A stretch of 64,000 nucleotides of DNA from Ilumatobacteraceae bacterium (GCA_024644465.1 JAHEKY010000003.1:18963-82962), one strand, 5' to 3'. Positions 8,947-20,551 are shown, counted from the first letter of the stretch. Numbers and translations are program-made. Notes: generated by a model not told the origin, from the letters alone.

Positions 8947-10043
8947 TGGTCGGCGCACCCCAGAACTACCTCGCGGTGATCAAAGTCGTCGGCGTCGGCG
9001 GCGGTGGCGTCAACGCGGTCAACCGGATGATCGACGCGGGTCTGAAGGGCGTCGAGTTCATCGCCGTCAACACCGATGCCCAAGCGCTGCTGATGAGCGA
9101 CGCAGACGTCAAGCTCGACATCGGCCGGGACCTGACCCGCGGCCTCGGAGCCGGCAGCGACCCCGAGGTCGGCTCCGCAGCGGCCGAAGCCCATCGCGAA
9201 GAGATCGAAGAGATGGTCAAGGGCGCCGACATGGTGTTCATCACCGCGGGCGAGGGTGGCGGTACCGGTACCGGCGCCGCCCCGGTGATCGCCGAGGTCG
9301 CCCGGGAGGCCGGCGCGCTGACGATCGGTGTGGTGACCCGGCCGTTCTCGTTCGAGGGCCGCCGGCGCGCCGTGCAGGCCGACAATGGCGTCGGGCGCCT
9401 GAAGGAGAAGGTCGACACGCTGATCGTCATTCCGAACGACCGCCTGCTGACCGTCGCCAACGACAAGACCAGTGTGCTCAATGCGTTCAAGATGGCCGAC
9501 GAGGTGCTGCTGCAGGGCGTCTCGGGGATCACCGGCCTGATCACGACACCGGGGTTGATCAACACCGACTTCGCCGACGTCAAGGCCGTGTTGTCGAACG
9601 CCGGTTCGGCGCTGATGGGCATCGGCCAGGCGAGCGGCGACGAGCGGGCGATGTCGGCGGCGAAGGCCGCGATCTCGAGTCCGTTGCTCGAGTCGGCGAT
9701 CGACGGTGCGCGCGGCGTCCTGCTCAACATCACCGGGCCGTCGAGCATGGGCCTGTTCGAGATGAACGCGGCGGCCGAGATCATCCACGGTGTCGCCCAT
9801 CAGGACGCCAACATCATCTTCGGGACCGTCGTCGACGACGAGATGGGTGACGAGGTCCGCGTGACCGTCATCGCGGCGGGCTTCGATCGAGTCGAGGGTG
9901 GCTCGAGTGGCCTCGGCTCGAGCGACAACCTCGGATTGCGGACCTCACCGACGCGGATCAACGAGCTGTTCGGCGAGGAGCAGGAGAGCGACCCCCTCGA
10001 GGACGACGACGACGATTTCGACGTCCCCTCGTTCCTGAAGTAG
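8946..10043 (+). CDS. ftsZ: Cell division GTPase FtsZ
   Basis: Tubulin-like GTPase that forms the division ring. The 365-residue protein has [16 protein letters not shown] at the N-terminus, the tubulin signature [16 protein letters not shown] near residue 100, and the T7-loop region [10 protein letters not shown]. It ends in DFDVPSFLK, the conserved C-terminal peptide that docks SepF/FtsA-type anchors, preceded by an acidic linker. A strong Shine-Dalgarno (GGAAGGAG at about 8932-8939) sets the start. The 166 bases upstream hold no recognisable gene apart from the 20-codon frame listed separately. Confidence 0.98.
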   Translation: MVGAPQNYLAVIKVVGVGGGGVNAVNRMIDAGLKGVEFIAVNTDAQALLMSDADVKLDIGRDLTRGLGAGSDPEVGSAAAEAHREEIEEMVKGADMVFITAGEGGGTGTGAAPVIAEVAREAGALTIGVVTRPFSFEGRRRAVQADNGVGRLKEKVDTLIVIPNDRLLTVANDKTSVLNAFKMADEVLLQGVSGITGLITTPGLINTDFADVKAVLSNAGSALMGIGQASGDERAMSAAKAAISSPLLESAIDGARGVLLNITGPSSMGLFEMNAAAEIIHGVAHQDANIIFGTVVDDEMGDEVRVTVIAAGFDRVEGGSSGLGSSDNLGLRTSPTRINELFGEEQESDPLEDDDDDFDVPSFLK

Positions 10044-10072
10044 CGCGGCCCCTCCCGCGCCGGCTGCCACGG

Positions 10073-10798
10073 ATGGAGGTGCTGCTCGAACGACGCGTCG
10101 ACGGGCGGCACCTCGTGGCCCTTGCGACCGACCGCCGTGACGGCGACGTCCATCCGCGGCGGGTTCCGCCGATCGAGCTCGAGCAGCGCCAGCGGGCACT
10201 CGCCGGCCAACGCTGGGCGATGGCCGACCAGGTCCACGGCACCGCCGTCGTGTCGGTCGACACCGCGCCGGCGGCCTGGCCGCTCGCCGGGCGCGGCGAC
10301 GTACTGGCCGTCGCGCCGACGGACGTGAACTCCGGCCCGATGCCGATCGCGGTCTGGGCTGCCGACTGCGCAGCTGTCGCGCTGTTCGGCGCCGGCGGTT
10401 CGATCGTGATGTTCCACGCCGGCTGGCGAGGCCTGGCCGCGGGCGTCGTCGATGTCGCGATCGACGCGATGGCCGCCAGGGCCGACGCGGTCGTTGCGGC
10501 AGTTCTCGGCCCCGTGATCCACCCGTGCTGCTACGAGTTCGGCGAAGCCGACGTCGCGGCAGTTGCCGCCGGCGTGCACGCCGACATCGCGGCGGTGACC
10601 GGCGCGACCTCGTCCGGCGCACGGGCGCTCGACGTGCCGCGTGCGATCCGGTTCGGTCTCGCCGGTCGCGGCGTGGCGCTCGACGTGACCGGGCCGTGCA
10701 CCGGCTGCAGCGATCGGTGGTTCTCGCACCGTGTCCACGCCGACGGCGGCCGGCACGCCGTCGTGGCATGGGCGTCTGCGTCGGACGTGGCACGCTGA
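10073..10798 (+). CDS. pgeF: Peptidoglycan editing factor PgeF (YfiH/laccase-domain family)
   Basis: Multicopper-oxidase-fold family reported to remove misincorporated residues from peptidoglycan precursors. The 241 residues show the family signatures DQVHGTAVV, ADCAAVALFG, FHAGWRGLAAG and GPVIHPCCYEFG, with the Cys and His ligands present, and a C-terminal CTGCSDRWFSHR. It follows ftsZ by 29 bases, as in many Gram-positive dcw clusters, and is followed five bases later by yggS. Confidence 0.92.
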   Translation: MEVLLERRVDGRHLVALATDRRDGDVHPRRVPPIELEQRQRALAGQRWAMADQVHGTAVVSVDTAPAAWPLAGRGDVLAVAPTDVNSGPMPIAVWAADCAAVALFGAGGSIVMFHAGWRGLAAGVVDVAIDAMAARADAVVAAVLGPVIHPCCYEFGEADVAAVAAGVHADIAAVTGATSSGARALDVPRAIRFGLAGRGVALDVTGPCTGCSDRWFSHRVHADGGRHAVVAWASASDVAR

Positions 10799-10803
10799 CG
10801 ACG

Positions 10804-11466
10804 ATGACCTTCACCGCCTCGAGTGTCGCCGCGAACGTGGCCGCCATCCGCGCCCGGATCGAGCAGATCGACCGCCCGTTCACGCACACCGTCGACATCG
10901 TCGCGGTCACCAAGGGGTTCGACGAGTCGGCGGTGGCCGCCGCGGTTGCCGCCGGTTGTACCGCGATCGGCGAGAACTACGCCCAGGAGCTGCTCTCGAA
11001 GCGCACCGCCATCGAGGCGCTGGGCGCCCGTGTGCACTTCATCGGACAGCTGCAGTCGAACAAGGTTCGGCTGATCGCCGACCTCGTGTCGGTGTGGGAG
11101 ACGCTCGACCGGCGCTCGGTCATTGCCGAGGTCGCGAAACGTGCTCCCGGCGCACGGGTCCTGCTCCAGGTGAACACGACCGGCGAGTCCGGCAAGGGCG
11201 GCTGCGCGCCGGCCGACGTCGAGCCGCTCGTCGACCTCGCCCGCGAGTCCGGGCTCGCCGTCGACGGGCTGATGACCGTCGGCCCGACCGGGCGTCCCCC
11301 GGCGGCGGCTCGCGCCGGTTTCGACGTGGTGCGATCCCTCGTCGACCGCCTCGGCCTCTCGTCGTGTTCGATGGGCATGACCGCCGATCTCGAGGTCGCC
11401 GTTGCCGCCGGTGCGACCCACGTGCGACTCGGCTCCGCGCTGTTCGGTCCGCGACCGCGCGCGTGA
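10804..11466 (+). CDS. yggS: PLP homeostasis protein YggS/PROSC
   Basis: Single-domain, fold-type III PLP-binding protein that buffers pyridoxal phosphate; no catalytic activity is expected. I start it at ATG 10804 to give 220 residues. The PLP lysine is in DIVAVTKGF near residue 32. GENYAQELLSK, HFIGQLQSNKV, GESGKGG and the C-terminal GMTADLEVAVAAGATHVRLG follow in the family order. It sits between pgeF and sepF, the usual actinobacterial arrangement. Confidence 0.93.
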   Translation: MTFTASSVAANVAAIRARIEQIDRPFTHTVDIVAVTKGFDESAVAAAVAAGCTAIGENYAQELLSKRTAIEALGARVHFIGQLQSNKVRLIADLVSVWETLDRRSVIAEVAKRAPGARVLLQVNTTGESGKGGCAPADVEPLVDLARESGLAVDGLMTVGPTGRPPAAARAGFDVVRSLVDRLGLSSCSMGMTADLEVAVAAGATHVRLGSALFGPRPRA

Positions 11467-11532
11467 TCCGCCCGGTCCGCGGGCACCGGCGGCGACAACG
11501 GTGTTGTCCACCTCGTACGGATCGCCGTGGGC

Positions 11533-11554
11533 TAGCCTGACCGCAAGCAGGAGG
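11533..11554 (+). promoter_or_regulatory. -10 element and Shine-Dalgarno of sepF
   Basis: TAGCCT at 11533-11538 resembles an actinobacterial -10, and AGGAGG at 11549-11554 lies five bases before the sepF ATG. No -35 with good spacing was seen. Confidence 0.5.
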
Positions 11555-11559
11555 ATTGC

Positions 11560-12162
11560 ATGCCCATCTGGAAACGGACCATGGACTACCTGGGTCTCGG
11601 TCCTGACGACACATACGACGACTACGACGACTACGACGAGCCGGATCCGTCGGCGCGCCACCGCGCACCACGTGAACCCGATGCGCGTGGCGCTCGTGGG
11701 CGCGATGTGGAGCCCGAACCGGAGGTGCGGACCGTCTCGGCGCGGCCGAGCTTTCCCTCGCGCGACTTCGACGCGTCGGCGGCCTCGCGCCGCCCCCGAC
11801 CGGACCCCGGCAGTCCCCGCGACACCCGCGACGATTCCGGTGTGCAGATCCGTCCGGCCACTCAGCAGCACGGCCAACCCCAACCCAGCCTGCGCAGCGT
11901 TCCGGGAGGATCGATGGAACCCCACACCGTTCGACCACGACGCTTCGACCAGGCGCAGGAAGTGGCCGACAAGTTCAAGGACGGCCAGCCGGTGATCATG
12001 AACCTCGAGGGGACCGATCGCAGCGTCGCACGCCGTCTGATCGACTTCGCGAGCGGCATCTGTTATGCGATGGACGGATCGATGGAGAAGGTGGCAACGG
12101 GGGTCTACCTGCTCAAGCCGGCACCGCCGAGACAAGTTCGTTACGACGAATACGACGACTGA
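11560..12162 (+). CDS. sepF: FtsZ-anchoring division protein SepF
   Basis: Membrane anchor for FtsZ in bacteria lacking FtsA. The 200-residue protein begins MPIWKRTMDYLGLG, the amphipathic membrane-binding helix. A Tyr/Asp-rich then Arg/Pro-rich linker follows to about residue 120, and then the conserved dimer domain (QAQEVADKFKDGQPVIMNLE, RRLIDFASG, GVYLLKP). The start is fixed by AGGAGG five bases upstream. Context between yggS and divIVA is standard. No yggT lies between sepF and divIVA, although that gene is common there. Confidence 0.95.
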   Translation: MPIWKRTMDYLGLGPDDTYDDYDDYDEPDPSARHRAPREPDARGARGRDVEPEPEVRTVSARPSFPSRDFDASAASRRPRPDPGSPRDTRDDSGVQIRPATQQHGQPQPSLRSVPGGSMEPHTVRPRRFDQAQEVADKFKDGQPVIMNLEGTDRSVARRLIDFASGICYAMDGSMEKVATGVYLLKPAPPRQVRYDEYDD

Positions 12163-12202
12163 CACTTCGCCCGTCCCGGGTGGCAAGTGAGAGAGAAGTG
12201 CC

Positions 12203-13120
12203 ATGGACATGAATCCGCAACGTGTACGCAGCGCTGAGTTCAAGACCGTCAAACGCGGTCTCGACCCCGCTGAGGTCGAGGCGTTCCTCGATGCCGTCGC
12301 CGACGAACTCGAGCGGGCGCAGAACCAATCGACCGCCATGGAGGCGCGGGCGAGGGCGGCCGTCGCGCGGTTGCAGGAACTGTCCGATGGTGCGGCGTCG
12401 CAGGCGGAGGCGGCGGAGTCTGCCGACCCCGAGCAGGTTGCCGCTTCGGTCGACCAGTCCGAGACGATCAGCCGCACGCTGCTCCTCGCGCAGCGCACCG
12501 CCGACACGACGATCGCCGAGGCCAGGGCCGAAGCCGATCGGCTGCGGTCCGACGCCGACGGCGAGGCGTCGCGAACGCTGGAGTCGACACGTGAGATGGC
12601 CGCCGGGCTGCTCGACGAGGCCCGCGAGGAGGCCCGCAAGGTCGGCGAGCAGGAGCGGGTCGCGCTCAAGAGCGAAGTCGATGCGTTGGCCGCGCGGCGA
12701 GACTTCCTCGAATCCGACGTCGATCACCTCGAGCAGTTCCTGATCGCGCAGCGCGATCGGCTCCGCGATGCTGCGAGCGAACTGATCGAGCTCACCGACC
12801 GGGTGCCGGGCGGCCTGGGCGAAGTGCGCCGGCCATTGATGTCGGCGTCCGATGATGACGACGACGAGGGCGCCGCGGACGCCGCCGAACGGGGCGACGA
12901 TGACGAGGCGTCCGACGACGAGACCCCGGTGGCGGCCGCGGCCGTGGCGAACGACGACGAGACGGATGCCGCCGATGCGGCCGACGACGATGCCGGTGAC
13001 GACGACGACTCGTCGGATGATCTCTGGCTGCCGGACGACGACGAGGACGAGGTGGCTGACACCGCCGCGACGGACGGGGAGTCCGCCCGCGGGTTCCGGT
13101 TGTCGTTCGGCGACGACTGA
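12203..13120 (+). CDS. divIVA: DivIVA/Wag31 polar growth and division protein
   Basis: Coiled-coil scaffold recruited to curved membrane. The conserved N-terminal DivIVA segment (QRVRSAEFKTVKRGLDPAEV, residues 5-24) is followed by a long Ala/Glu/Arg coiled coil to about residue 200. From about residue 217 the protein is an Asp/Glu-rich tail, with a short ARGFRLSFGDD end. A GAGAGAAG Shine-Dalgarno precedes the ATG. The acidic tail is longer than in Bacillus and probably disordered. Confidence 0.92.
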   Translation: MDMNPQRVRSAEFKTVKRGLDPAEVEAFLDAVADELERAQNQSTAMEARARAAVARLQELSDGAASQAEAAESADPEQVAASVDQSETISRTLLLAQRTADTTIAEARAEADRLRSDADGEASRTLESTREMAAGLLDEAREEARKVGEQERVALKSEVDALAARRDFLESDVDHLEQFLIAQRDRLRDAASELIELTDRVPGGLGEVRRPLMSASDDDDDEGAADAAERGDDDEASDDETPVAAAAVANDDETDAADAADDDAGDDDDSSDDLWLPDDDEDEVADTAATDGESARGFRLSFGDD

Positions 13121-13152
13121 ATCCGGCCGCGCCTCGCGCCGAGGTCGCTCGG

Positions 13153-13158
13153 TAGCAT
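13153..13158 (+). promoter_or_regulatory. -10 element for leaderless ileS
   Basis: TAGCAT ends six bases before the GTG start of ileS at 13165. No Shine-Dalgarno is present, so transcription probably begins at or next to the start codon. Confidence 0.55.
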
Positions 13159-13164
13159 TCCGGT

Positions 13165-16290
<3,126 letters not shown>

Positions 16291-16343
16291 CAGCCGTCGG
16301 CGGATGCGGGCGGGGGATGGTGGCTGATTTGGGCGGTCTCCGC

Positions 16344-16349
16344 TAGAGT
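16344..16349 (+). promoter_or_regulatory. -10 element upstream of the H1/DksA-like gene
   Basis: TAGAGT at 16344-16349 is a good -10 match. Unlike many genes here the transcript would have a leader of about 24 bases, with GAGAGGAG as Shine-Dalgarno just before the ATG at 16380. Confidence 0.5.
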
Positions 16350-16379
16350 CCGGCGCTCAATACGCCGAGAGGAGCGCCG

Positions 16380-17363
16380 ATGGCAGCGCCGAAGAAGTCG
16401 AAGACCGCGAAGAAGTCCACGACGAAGAAGGCGGCGACGAAGTCGTCGGCCGCCCGGAAGACGACGGCCAAGAAGACCACCGCCAAGAAGCCCGCTGCGA
16501 AGAAGCCCGCCGCGACCAAACGACCAGCCGCGAAGAAGGCCACCGCGAAGCGACCGGCCGCGAAGAAGACCGCCGCGAAGCGACCGGCCGCGAAGAAGAC
16601 CGCCGCGAAGAAGACCGCCGCGAAGCGACCGGCCGCGAAGAAGACCGCCGCGAAGAAGACCGCCGCGAAGCGACCGGCCGCGAAGAAGACGGCCGCGAAG
16701 AAGCCCGCTGCGAAGACGGTCGCGAAGAAGTCCACCGCGAAGAAGACGCCTGCGAAGAAGACGCCGGCGACGCGGGCCACGACCAAGAAGAAGGGTTCGA
16801 CCGACAAGGTGTCTCCGAAATCCAGCGGCGCGAAGACCGCCCCAGCAAAGCAGACCGTGCCACCGCGGCGGCCCGCCAAGGTGAAGCCGAAGCCCGTGTT
16901 CTCCTCGTTGCTGTCGAACGACGTGCCCGAGAAGGTCGAGATCCCCAAGCCGCGCGGCACGAGCAAGGACGGCGTCTCGTACACGAAGGACTTCGACGTC
17001 AAGTTCCTGAAGGCGCAGCGTGACGAACTGTTGGCGCGCCGCGCCGCCGAACTCGCTCGCGCCACCCGCCTCGAAGACGAGGCGACGAGCTTGATCGAGG
17101 ACGGCGAGATGGGCGACGTGCAGTTCGACGACGAAGGCGGCGAAGGCGACACGATGGTCGTCCAGCGCGACCTCGATCGCCTGCTGTCGGGCCAGGCGCG
17201 CCAGACGATCGAGGAGATCGACGCTGCGCTCGCCCGCATCGAGGCGGGCACCTACGGTTACTCGATGGCATCGGGCAAGCCGATCCCCCGTGAGCGTCTC
17301 GAGGCGATCCCCGAGACCACCGTGCTGGCGGTCGAGAAGATCAGCGGCGCGGGCCTCCGCTGA
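16380..17363 (+). CDS. Histone-H1-like Lys/Ala-rich protein with a cysteine-free TraR/DksA-type domain
   Basis: Residues 1 to about 125 are Lys/Ala/Pro repeats (AKRPAAKKTA-type units), like the DNA-compacting tails of histone H1 or HupB. The C-terminal part (about 200-327) matches the TraR/DksA family: a DELLARR coiled-coil region, QARQTIEEIDAALARIEAGTYG, then KPIPRERLEAIPETTV. The four zinc cysteines of the C4 finger are absent (YGYSMASGKP where YGxCxxCGxP is usual). A role in nucleoid or RNA polymerase binding is inferred. The order ileS-dksA-like-lspA-rluD is frequent in actinobacteria. Confidence 0.8.
   Translation: MAAPKKSKTAKKSTTKKAATKSSAARKTTAKKTTAKKPAAKKPAATKRPAAKKATAKRPAAKKTAAKRPAAKKTAAKKTAAKRPAAKKTAAKKTAAKRPAAKKTAAKKPAAKTVAKKSTAKKTPAKKTPATRATTKKKGSTDKVSPKSSGAKTAPAKQTVPPRRPAKVKPKPVFSSLLSNDVPEKVEIPKPRGTSKDGVSYTKDFDVKFLKAQRDELLARRAAELARATRLEDEATSLIEDGEMGDVQFDDEGGEGDTMVVQRDLDRLLSGQARQTIEEIDAALARIEAGTYGYSMASGKPIPRERLEAIPETTVLAVEKISGAGLR
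16547..16712 (+). repeat. Imperfect tandem repeat encoding the Lys/Ala-rich tail
   Basis: About 166 bases of alternating 30-base (KRPAAKKTAA) and 15-base (KKTAA) coding units. Neighbouring units are almost identical at DNA level (for example gcgaccggccgcgaagaag repeated five times), so unit number could vary by slippage. Confidence 0.85.
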
Positions 17364-17392
17364 GCGGGGGCGCCGACCGGACGCGATCGCCG

Positions 17393-17908
17393 ATGACCAC
17401 GTCGCGGTCAGCCGGGCCGACGAGTGCCGGTTGGGCGGCGCCGGTCGCCCTGTCCGGCGCCGTCGTCGCGTTCGACCAGGTCACCAAGCACTGGGCGGTC
17501 ACGGGCCTGGGCGACGACCGTGTGATCGACATCGTCTGGACGCTGCGGTTCAACCTCGCGTTCAACAGCGGGATGGCGTTCAGCCGGGGTACGGGCCTCG
17601 GCCCGCTGATCGCCGTCGTGGCGACGATCGTCATCGTCTGGTTGCTGATCTCGTTGCGCACGGAGTCGAGCCGCCTGTCGACCATCGGGATGGGTCTCGT
17701 GATCGGCGGTGCGGCGGGCAACCTGGTCGATCGGATGTTCCGTGGCGAGGCGTGGCTGCGCGGTGCCGTCGTCGACTTCATCGACTTCCAGTGGTTCCCG
17801 ATCTTCAACGTCGCGGACATCGCGATCAACGTCGGTGCCGGACTCCTCATCCTCAACAGCATCCTGGCGAGCCGCCGCGCACGGTCGGCTGAGGCGGACG
17901 ACCGGTGA
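17393..17908 (+). CDS. lspA: Lipoprotein signal peptidase LspA
   Basis: Membrane aspartyl protease that removes signal peptides from diacylglyceryl-prolipoproteins. The 171 residues contain four hydrophobic segments, FDQVTKHWA near the first, the conserved NLAFNSGMAF, the catalytic aspartate in AAGNLVDRMFRG, and the second in IFNVADIAINVG. It probably serves the lipoproteins encoded in this window (41485 and 60977). Its stop overlaps the GTG start of the pseudouridine synthase gene. Confidence 0.94.
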   Translation: MTTSRSAGPTSAGWAAPVALSGAVVAFDQVTKHWAVTGLGDDRVIDIVWTLRFNLAFNSGMAFSRGTGLGPLIAVVATIVIVWLLISLRTESSRLSTIGMGLVIGGAAGNLVDRMFRGEAWLRGAVVDFIDFQWFPIFNVADIAINVGAGLLILNSILASRRARSAEADDR

Positions 17909-18822
17909 TCGTCGAAGAAGTGCCGGCCGCCCTCGACGGCGAGCGGCTCGACCGCATCGTCGCGCTGATCGGCGACCTCAGCCGCGCCGACGCCCGCACG
18001 GTCGTCGCGGGCGGCGGGGTGCAGGTCGACGGCGCCGCCGCGACCAGCGGCAAGGTCCGTCTGGCCGAAGGGCAGGTCGTCGCCGTCGACCCCGCGACGT
18101 TCCCCCGGACGCAACTGCCCGAACCGGACCCGACGGTCGATTTCACCGTCGTCCACGAAGACGAGGCGGTGATCGTCGTCGACAAGCCGGCGGGGCTCGT
18201 CGTCCACCCCGGGGCCGGAAACCGCGAGGGCACGCTCGCCCACGGGCTGCTCGCTCGCTTTCCGGACCTGGCCCGCGTCGGTGACCCGCTGCGACCGGGC
18301 ATCGTGCACCGTCTCGATGCGGGGAGCTCGGGCCTCCTTGTCGTCGCGCGGACCGATGCCGCGGCCGAGCGGCTGATCGAGCAGTTCGCCGACCACAGCT
18401 GTACGCGCCGCTACGTCGCGGTCGTGTGGGGTGTGCCGGAGGCGCCCCACGGGATCATCGACGCACCGATCGGGCGCGACCGCGGCGACCCGCTCAAGAT
18501 GGCCGTCGTCGCGCACGGCCGGTTCGCGCGCACCGACTATCGCGTCGTCGGCACGTACTCCGCGCCGGCGGTCGTCTCACGGCTCGAGTGCCGCCTCGAG
18601 ACCGGCCGAACACACCAGATCAGGGTTCACCTCGCGTCGATCAACCATCCGCTGCTCGGCGACCCGGTCTACGGGCAGCGCCGCCCCGACCTCGGGCTCG
18701 CGCGTCCGTTCCTCCACGCCGCCGAGTTGGCGTTCGACCATCCGAGCACTGGCGAGCGCGCCACGTTCCACAGCCCCCTCGCGACCGACCTCCAGGACTG
18801 GCTCGACCGGGCGACGCCGTGA
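17905..18822 (+). CDS. rluD: RluD-type ribosomal large subunit pseudouridine synthase
   Basis: Isomerises uridines in 23S rRNA. An S4-like N-terminal domain (GERLDRIVA, VQVDG) precedes the RluA/RluD catalytic domain. There VVDKPAGLVVHPGAG and GIVHRLDAGSSGLLVVA carry the catalytic aspartate in HRLD near residue 136, and GRTHQIRVHLASINHPLLGD follows. The 305-residue length is normal. The GTG start overlaps lspA (GTGA). It converges with the rrf2-type gene, with a gap of 14 bases. Confidence 0.92.
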   Translation: MIVEEVPAALDGERLDRIVALIGDLSRADARTVVAGGGVQVDGAAATSGKVRLAEGQVVAVDPATFPRTQLPEPDPTVDFTVVHEDEAVIVVDKPAGLVVHPGAGNREGTLAHGLLARFPDLARVGDPLRPGIVHRLDAGSSGLLVVARTDAAAERLIEQFADHSCTRRYVAVVWGVPEAPHGIIDAPIGRDRGDPLKMAVVAHGRFARTDYRVVGTYSAPAVVSRLECRLETGRTHQIRVHLASINHPLLGDPVYGQRRPDLGLARPFLHAAELAFDHPSTGERATFHSPLATDLQDWLDRATP

Positions 18823-18836
18823 CGCCGCTACGCATC

Positions 18837-19280
18837 TCAGCGGAGCTGTGGCCAGGGCGAGTTGCCGCGGGCGATCTCGGCGATCGAGGCAAGTGAGTAT
18901 CCCTCGAGGTGCTCGCGCATGTACGTCCCCGCCTGATTCCAGATCTCCAGCAACACGCATTGGCCCTCGTGGTCGCAGGCGCCGTCCTGGTGCGGCTGAC
19001 CGAAGTCGCCGACGGTGATCGGTCCGTCGACCGCCGACACGATCTCGGACAGCATGATCGTCTCGGGGTCGCGGGCGAGGATGTAGCCGCCCCCGACGCC
19101 GCGTTTGGAACGCACGAGGCCGGCACCCTTCAGCGCGAGCAGGATCTGCTCGAGGTAGGGCTGAGGGAGGCCCGTGCGCTCCGCGATGTCACGCACCGAC
19201 GTCGGGCCCTCGATCTCGGAATGCAGCGCCAGCGACAGCAGCGCACGACAGGCATAGTCCCCTCTGGTCGAGATGCGCAC
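18837..19280 (-). CDS. Rrf2-family transcriptional regulator
   Basis: Winged-helix repressor/activator family including IscR, NsrR and RsrR. The 147-residue product starts at the GTG on minus strand position 19280 (MRISTRGDYACRALL). The family's conserved N-terminus begins there, and TATGGT ends seven bases upstream, giving a leaderless start; ATGs at 19286 and 19292 are alternatives. The helix-turn-helix is RDIAERTGLPQPYLEQIL, then GGYILARDPETI. The cluster region has only two cysteines, in CDHEGQC (C-x5-C), where IscR and NsrR have three; a further cysteine is near residue 10. The ligand is unknown. Confidence 0.88.
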   Translation of the reverse strand: MRISTRGDYACRALLSLALHSEIEGPTSVRDIAERTGLPQPYLEQILLALKGAGLVRSKRGVGGGYILARDPETIMLSEIVSAVDGPITVGDFGQPHQDGACDHEGQCVLLEIWNQAGTYMREHLEGYSLASIAEIARGNSPWPQLR

Positions 19281-19287
19281 GACCATC

Positions 19288-19293
19288 ACCATA
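19288..19293 (-). promoter_or_regulatory. -10 element for leaderless rrf2-type gene
   Basis: TATGGT (minus strand) ends seven bases before GTG 19280. It supports the shorter start, which also agrees with the family's usual N-terminus. Confidence 0.45.
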
Positions 19294-19379
19294 ACGATTC
19301 GACGTCCGCTCGACCGTGCTGCTCGACCAGCCGTTGCGACCGACAATCTCGTTCTTGCCTTGTGATCTGACCCACAGAC

Positions 19380-20519
19380 ATGGTGGACTTGCGCTTCGTG
19401 ACTTCCACATGCGGCGGCGGGCCGATCATTCCCGACTACTCGGGTCCGAACGTGCGGGGCATCATCCCGGCGCTGCTCGGGCCGGGCGACTGGGCGACGT
19501 CGCTGCCGTCGTGGATGCCGGACCCCGTCGCCGATTCCGAGCAGTGTGTGATGCTCGTGCTCGACGGCCTCGGGTGGGATCAATTCCAGGAGCACCGTGC
19601 GCTGATGCCGACCCTGGCGGGTCTCACCGGTCGGTCGATCCACACGGTCGCCCCGACGACGACATCGACGGCGCTGACCTCGATCACGACGGGGCTGACA
19701 CCCGGCGAGCACGGCATCGTCGGATACCGCATGGTGCTCAACGGCGATGTGCTGAACATCCTGCGCTGGACCGTGGGGGACCAACAGGTCCGGCGCTCGA
19801 AGCGGCCCGCGGAGGTGCAACCGTTCGTTCCGTTCCTCGGGCGAGCGGTCCCGGTCGTGTCGATGTCCGAGCTGCAGAACTCCGCGTTCAGCGAGGCGCA
19901 CCTGCGCGGCGCCCGGCAGATGGGTTGGCGCGCCGCGTCCTCGATCGCGGTGACCGCGGCGGAGCAGGTCGAACACGGTGAGCGATTCGTCTACTGCTAC
20001 TACGGCGGCATCGACAAGATCGCGCACGAGCGGGGGTTCGGGCCGTACTACGAGGCGGAGCTGCGCGCCGCCGATCGGCTGGTCGCCGATCTGCTCGATC
20101 TGCTGCCGAGCGGTACGTCGATCCTGATCACCGCCGACCACGGCCAGGTCCACGTCGGCGAGAACATCGTCCGCCCGTCGACCGAGATGCTGCGCGGTGT
20201 CACACTGCAGTCCGGCGAGGGCCGATTCCGCTGGCTGCATGCGGCCGCGGGTGCCGTGGCGGACGTCGCGCAGGCCGCCGAGGACGAGGTCGGCGCACTC
20301 GCATGGGTCGTGACGCAGGAACAGGTCGTCGACGAGGGGTGGTTCGGGCCGACCGTCGCACCGCCGATCAGATCCCGCCTCGGCGACGTCGCGCTCGTCG
20401 CCCACGAGCCGGTGAGCTTCCACGAGGACGCGGACTCGGGGTTGTATCAGCTCGTGTGCCGTCACGGGTCACTCACATCCGCAGAGGTCAACGTCCCGCT
20501 GATGGCCGGGACTGCCTGA
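19380..20519 (+). CDS. Alkaline-phosphatase-superfamily phosphodiesterase/nucleotide pyrophosphatase-like
   Basis: Likely metal-dependent phosphodiester hydrolase of unknown substrate. The 379-residue protein shows superfamily metal-site motifs: LVLDGLGWDQ near residue 58, a TTTSTALTSITTG segment with the candidate nucleophilic threonine near residue 93, GIDKIAHERG (Asp/His pair) near residue 212, and ITADHGQVHVG near residue 248. No signal peptide is apparent, so it is probably cytoplasmic. It is divergent from the rrf2-type gene with 99 bases between them, and is followed by bpa. No strong Shine-Dalgarno was found; ATG 19380 is the first good start. Confidence 0.8.
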   Translation: MVDLRFVTSTCGGGPIIPDYSGPNVRGIIPALLGPGDWATSLPSWMPDPVADSEQCVMLVLDGLGWDQFQEHRALMPTLAGLTGRSIHTVAPTTTSTALTSITTGLTPGEHGIVGYRMVLNGDVLNILRWTVGDQQVRRSKRPAEVQPFVPFLGRAVPVVSMSELQNSAFSEAHLRGARQMGWRAASSIAVTAAEQVEHGERFVYCYYGGIDKIAHERGFGPYYEAELRAADRLVADLLDLLPSGTSILITADHGQVHVGENIVRPSTEMLRGVTLQSGEGRFRWLHAAAGAVADVAQAAEDEVGALAWVVTQEQVVDEGWFGPTVAPPIRSRLGDVALVAHEPVSFHEDADSGLYQLVCRHGSLTSAEVNVPLMAGTA

Positions 20520-20551
20520 GATTCCGCCCGCAACGCTGTAGAAAGGCGATC

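Noticed and set aside
16547..16712. Repeats that could suggest a CRISPR or satellite array
   Set aside because: Units are multiples of three bases, in frame, without spacers, and encode a Lys/Ala-rich tail.
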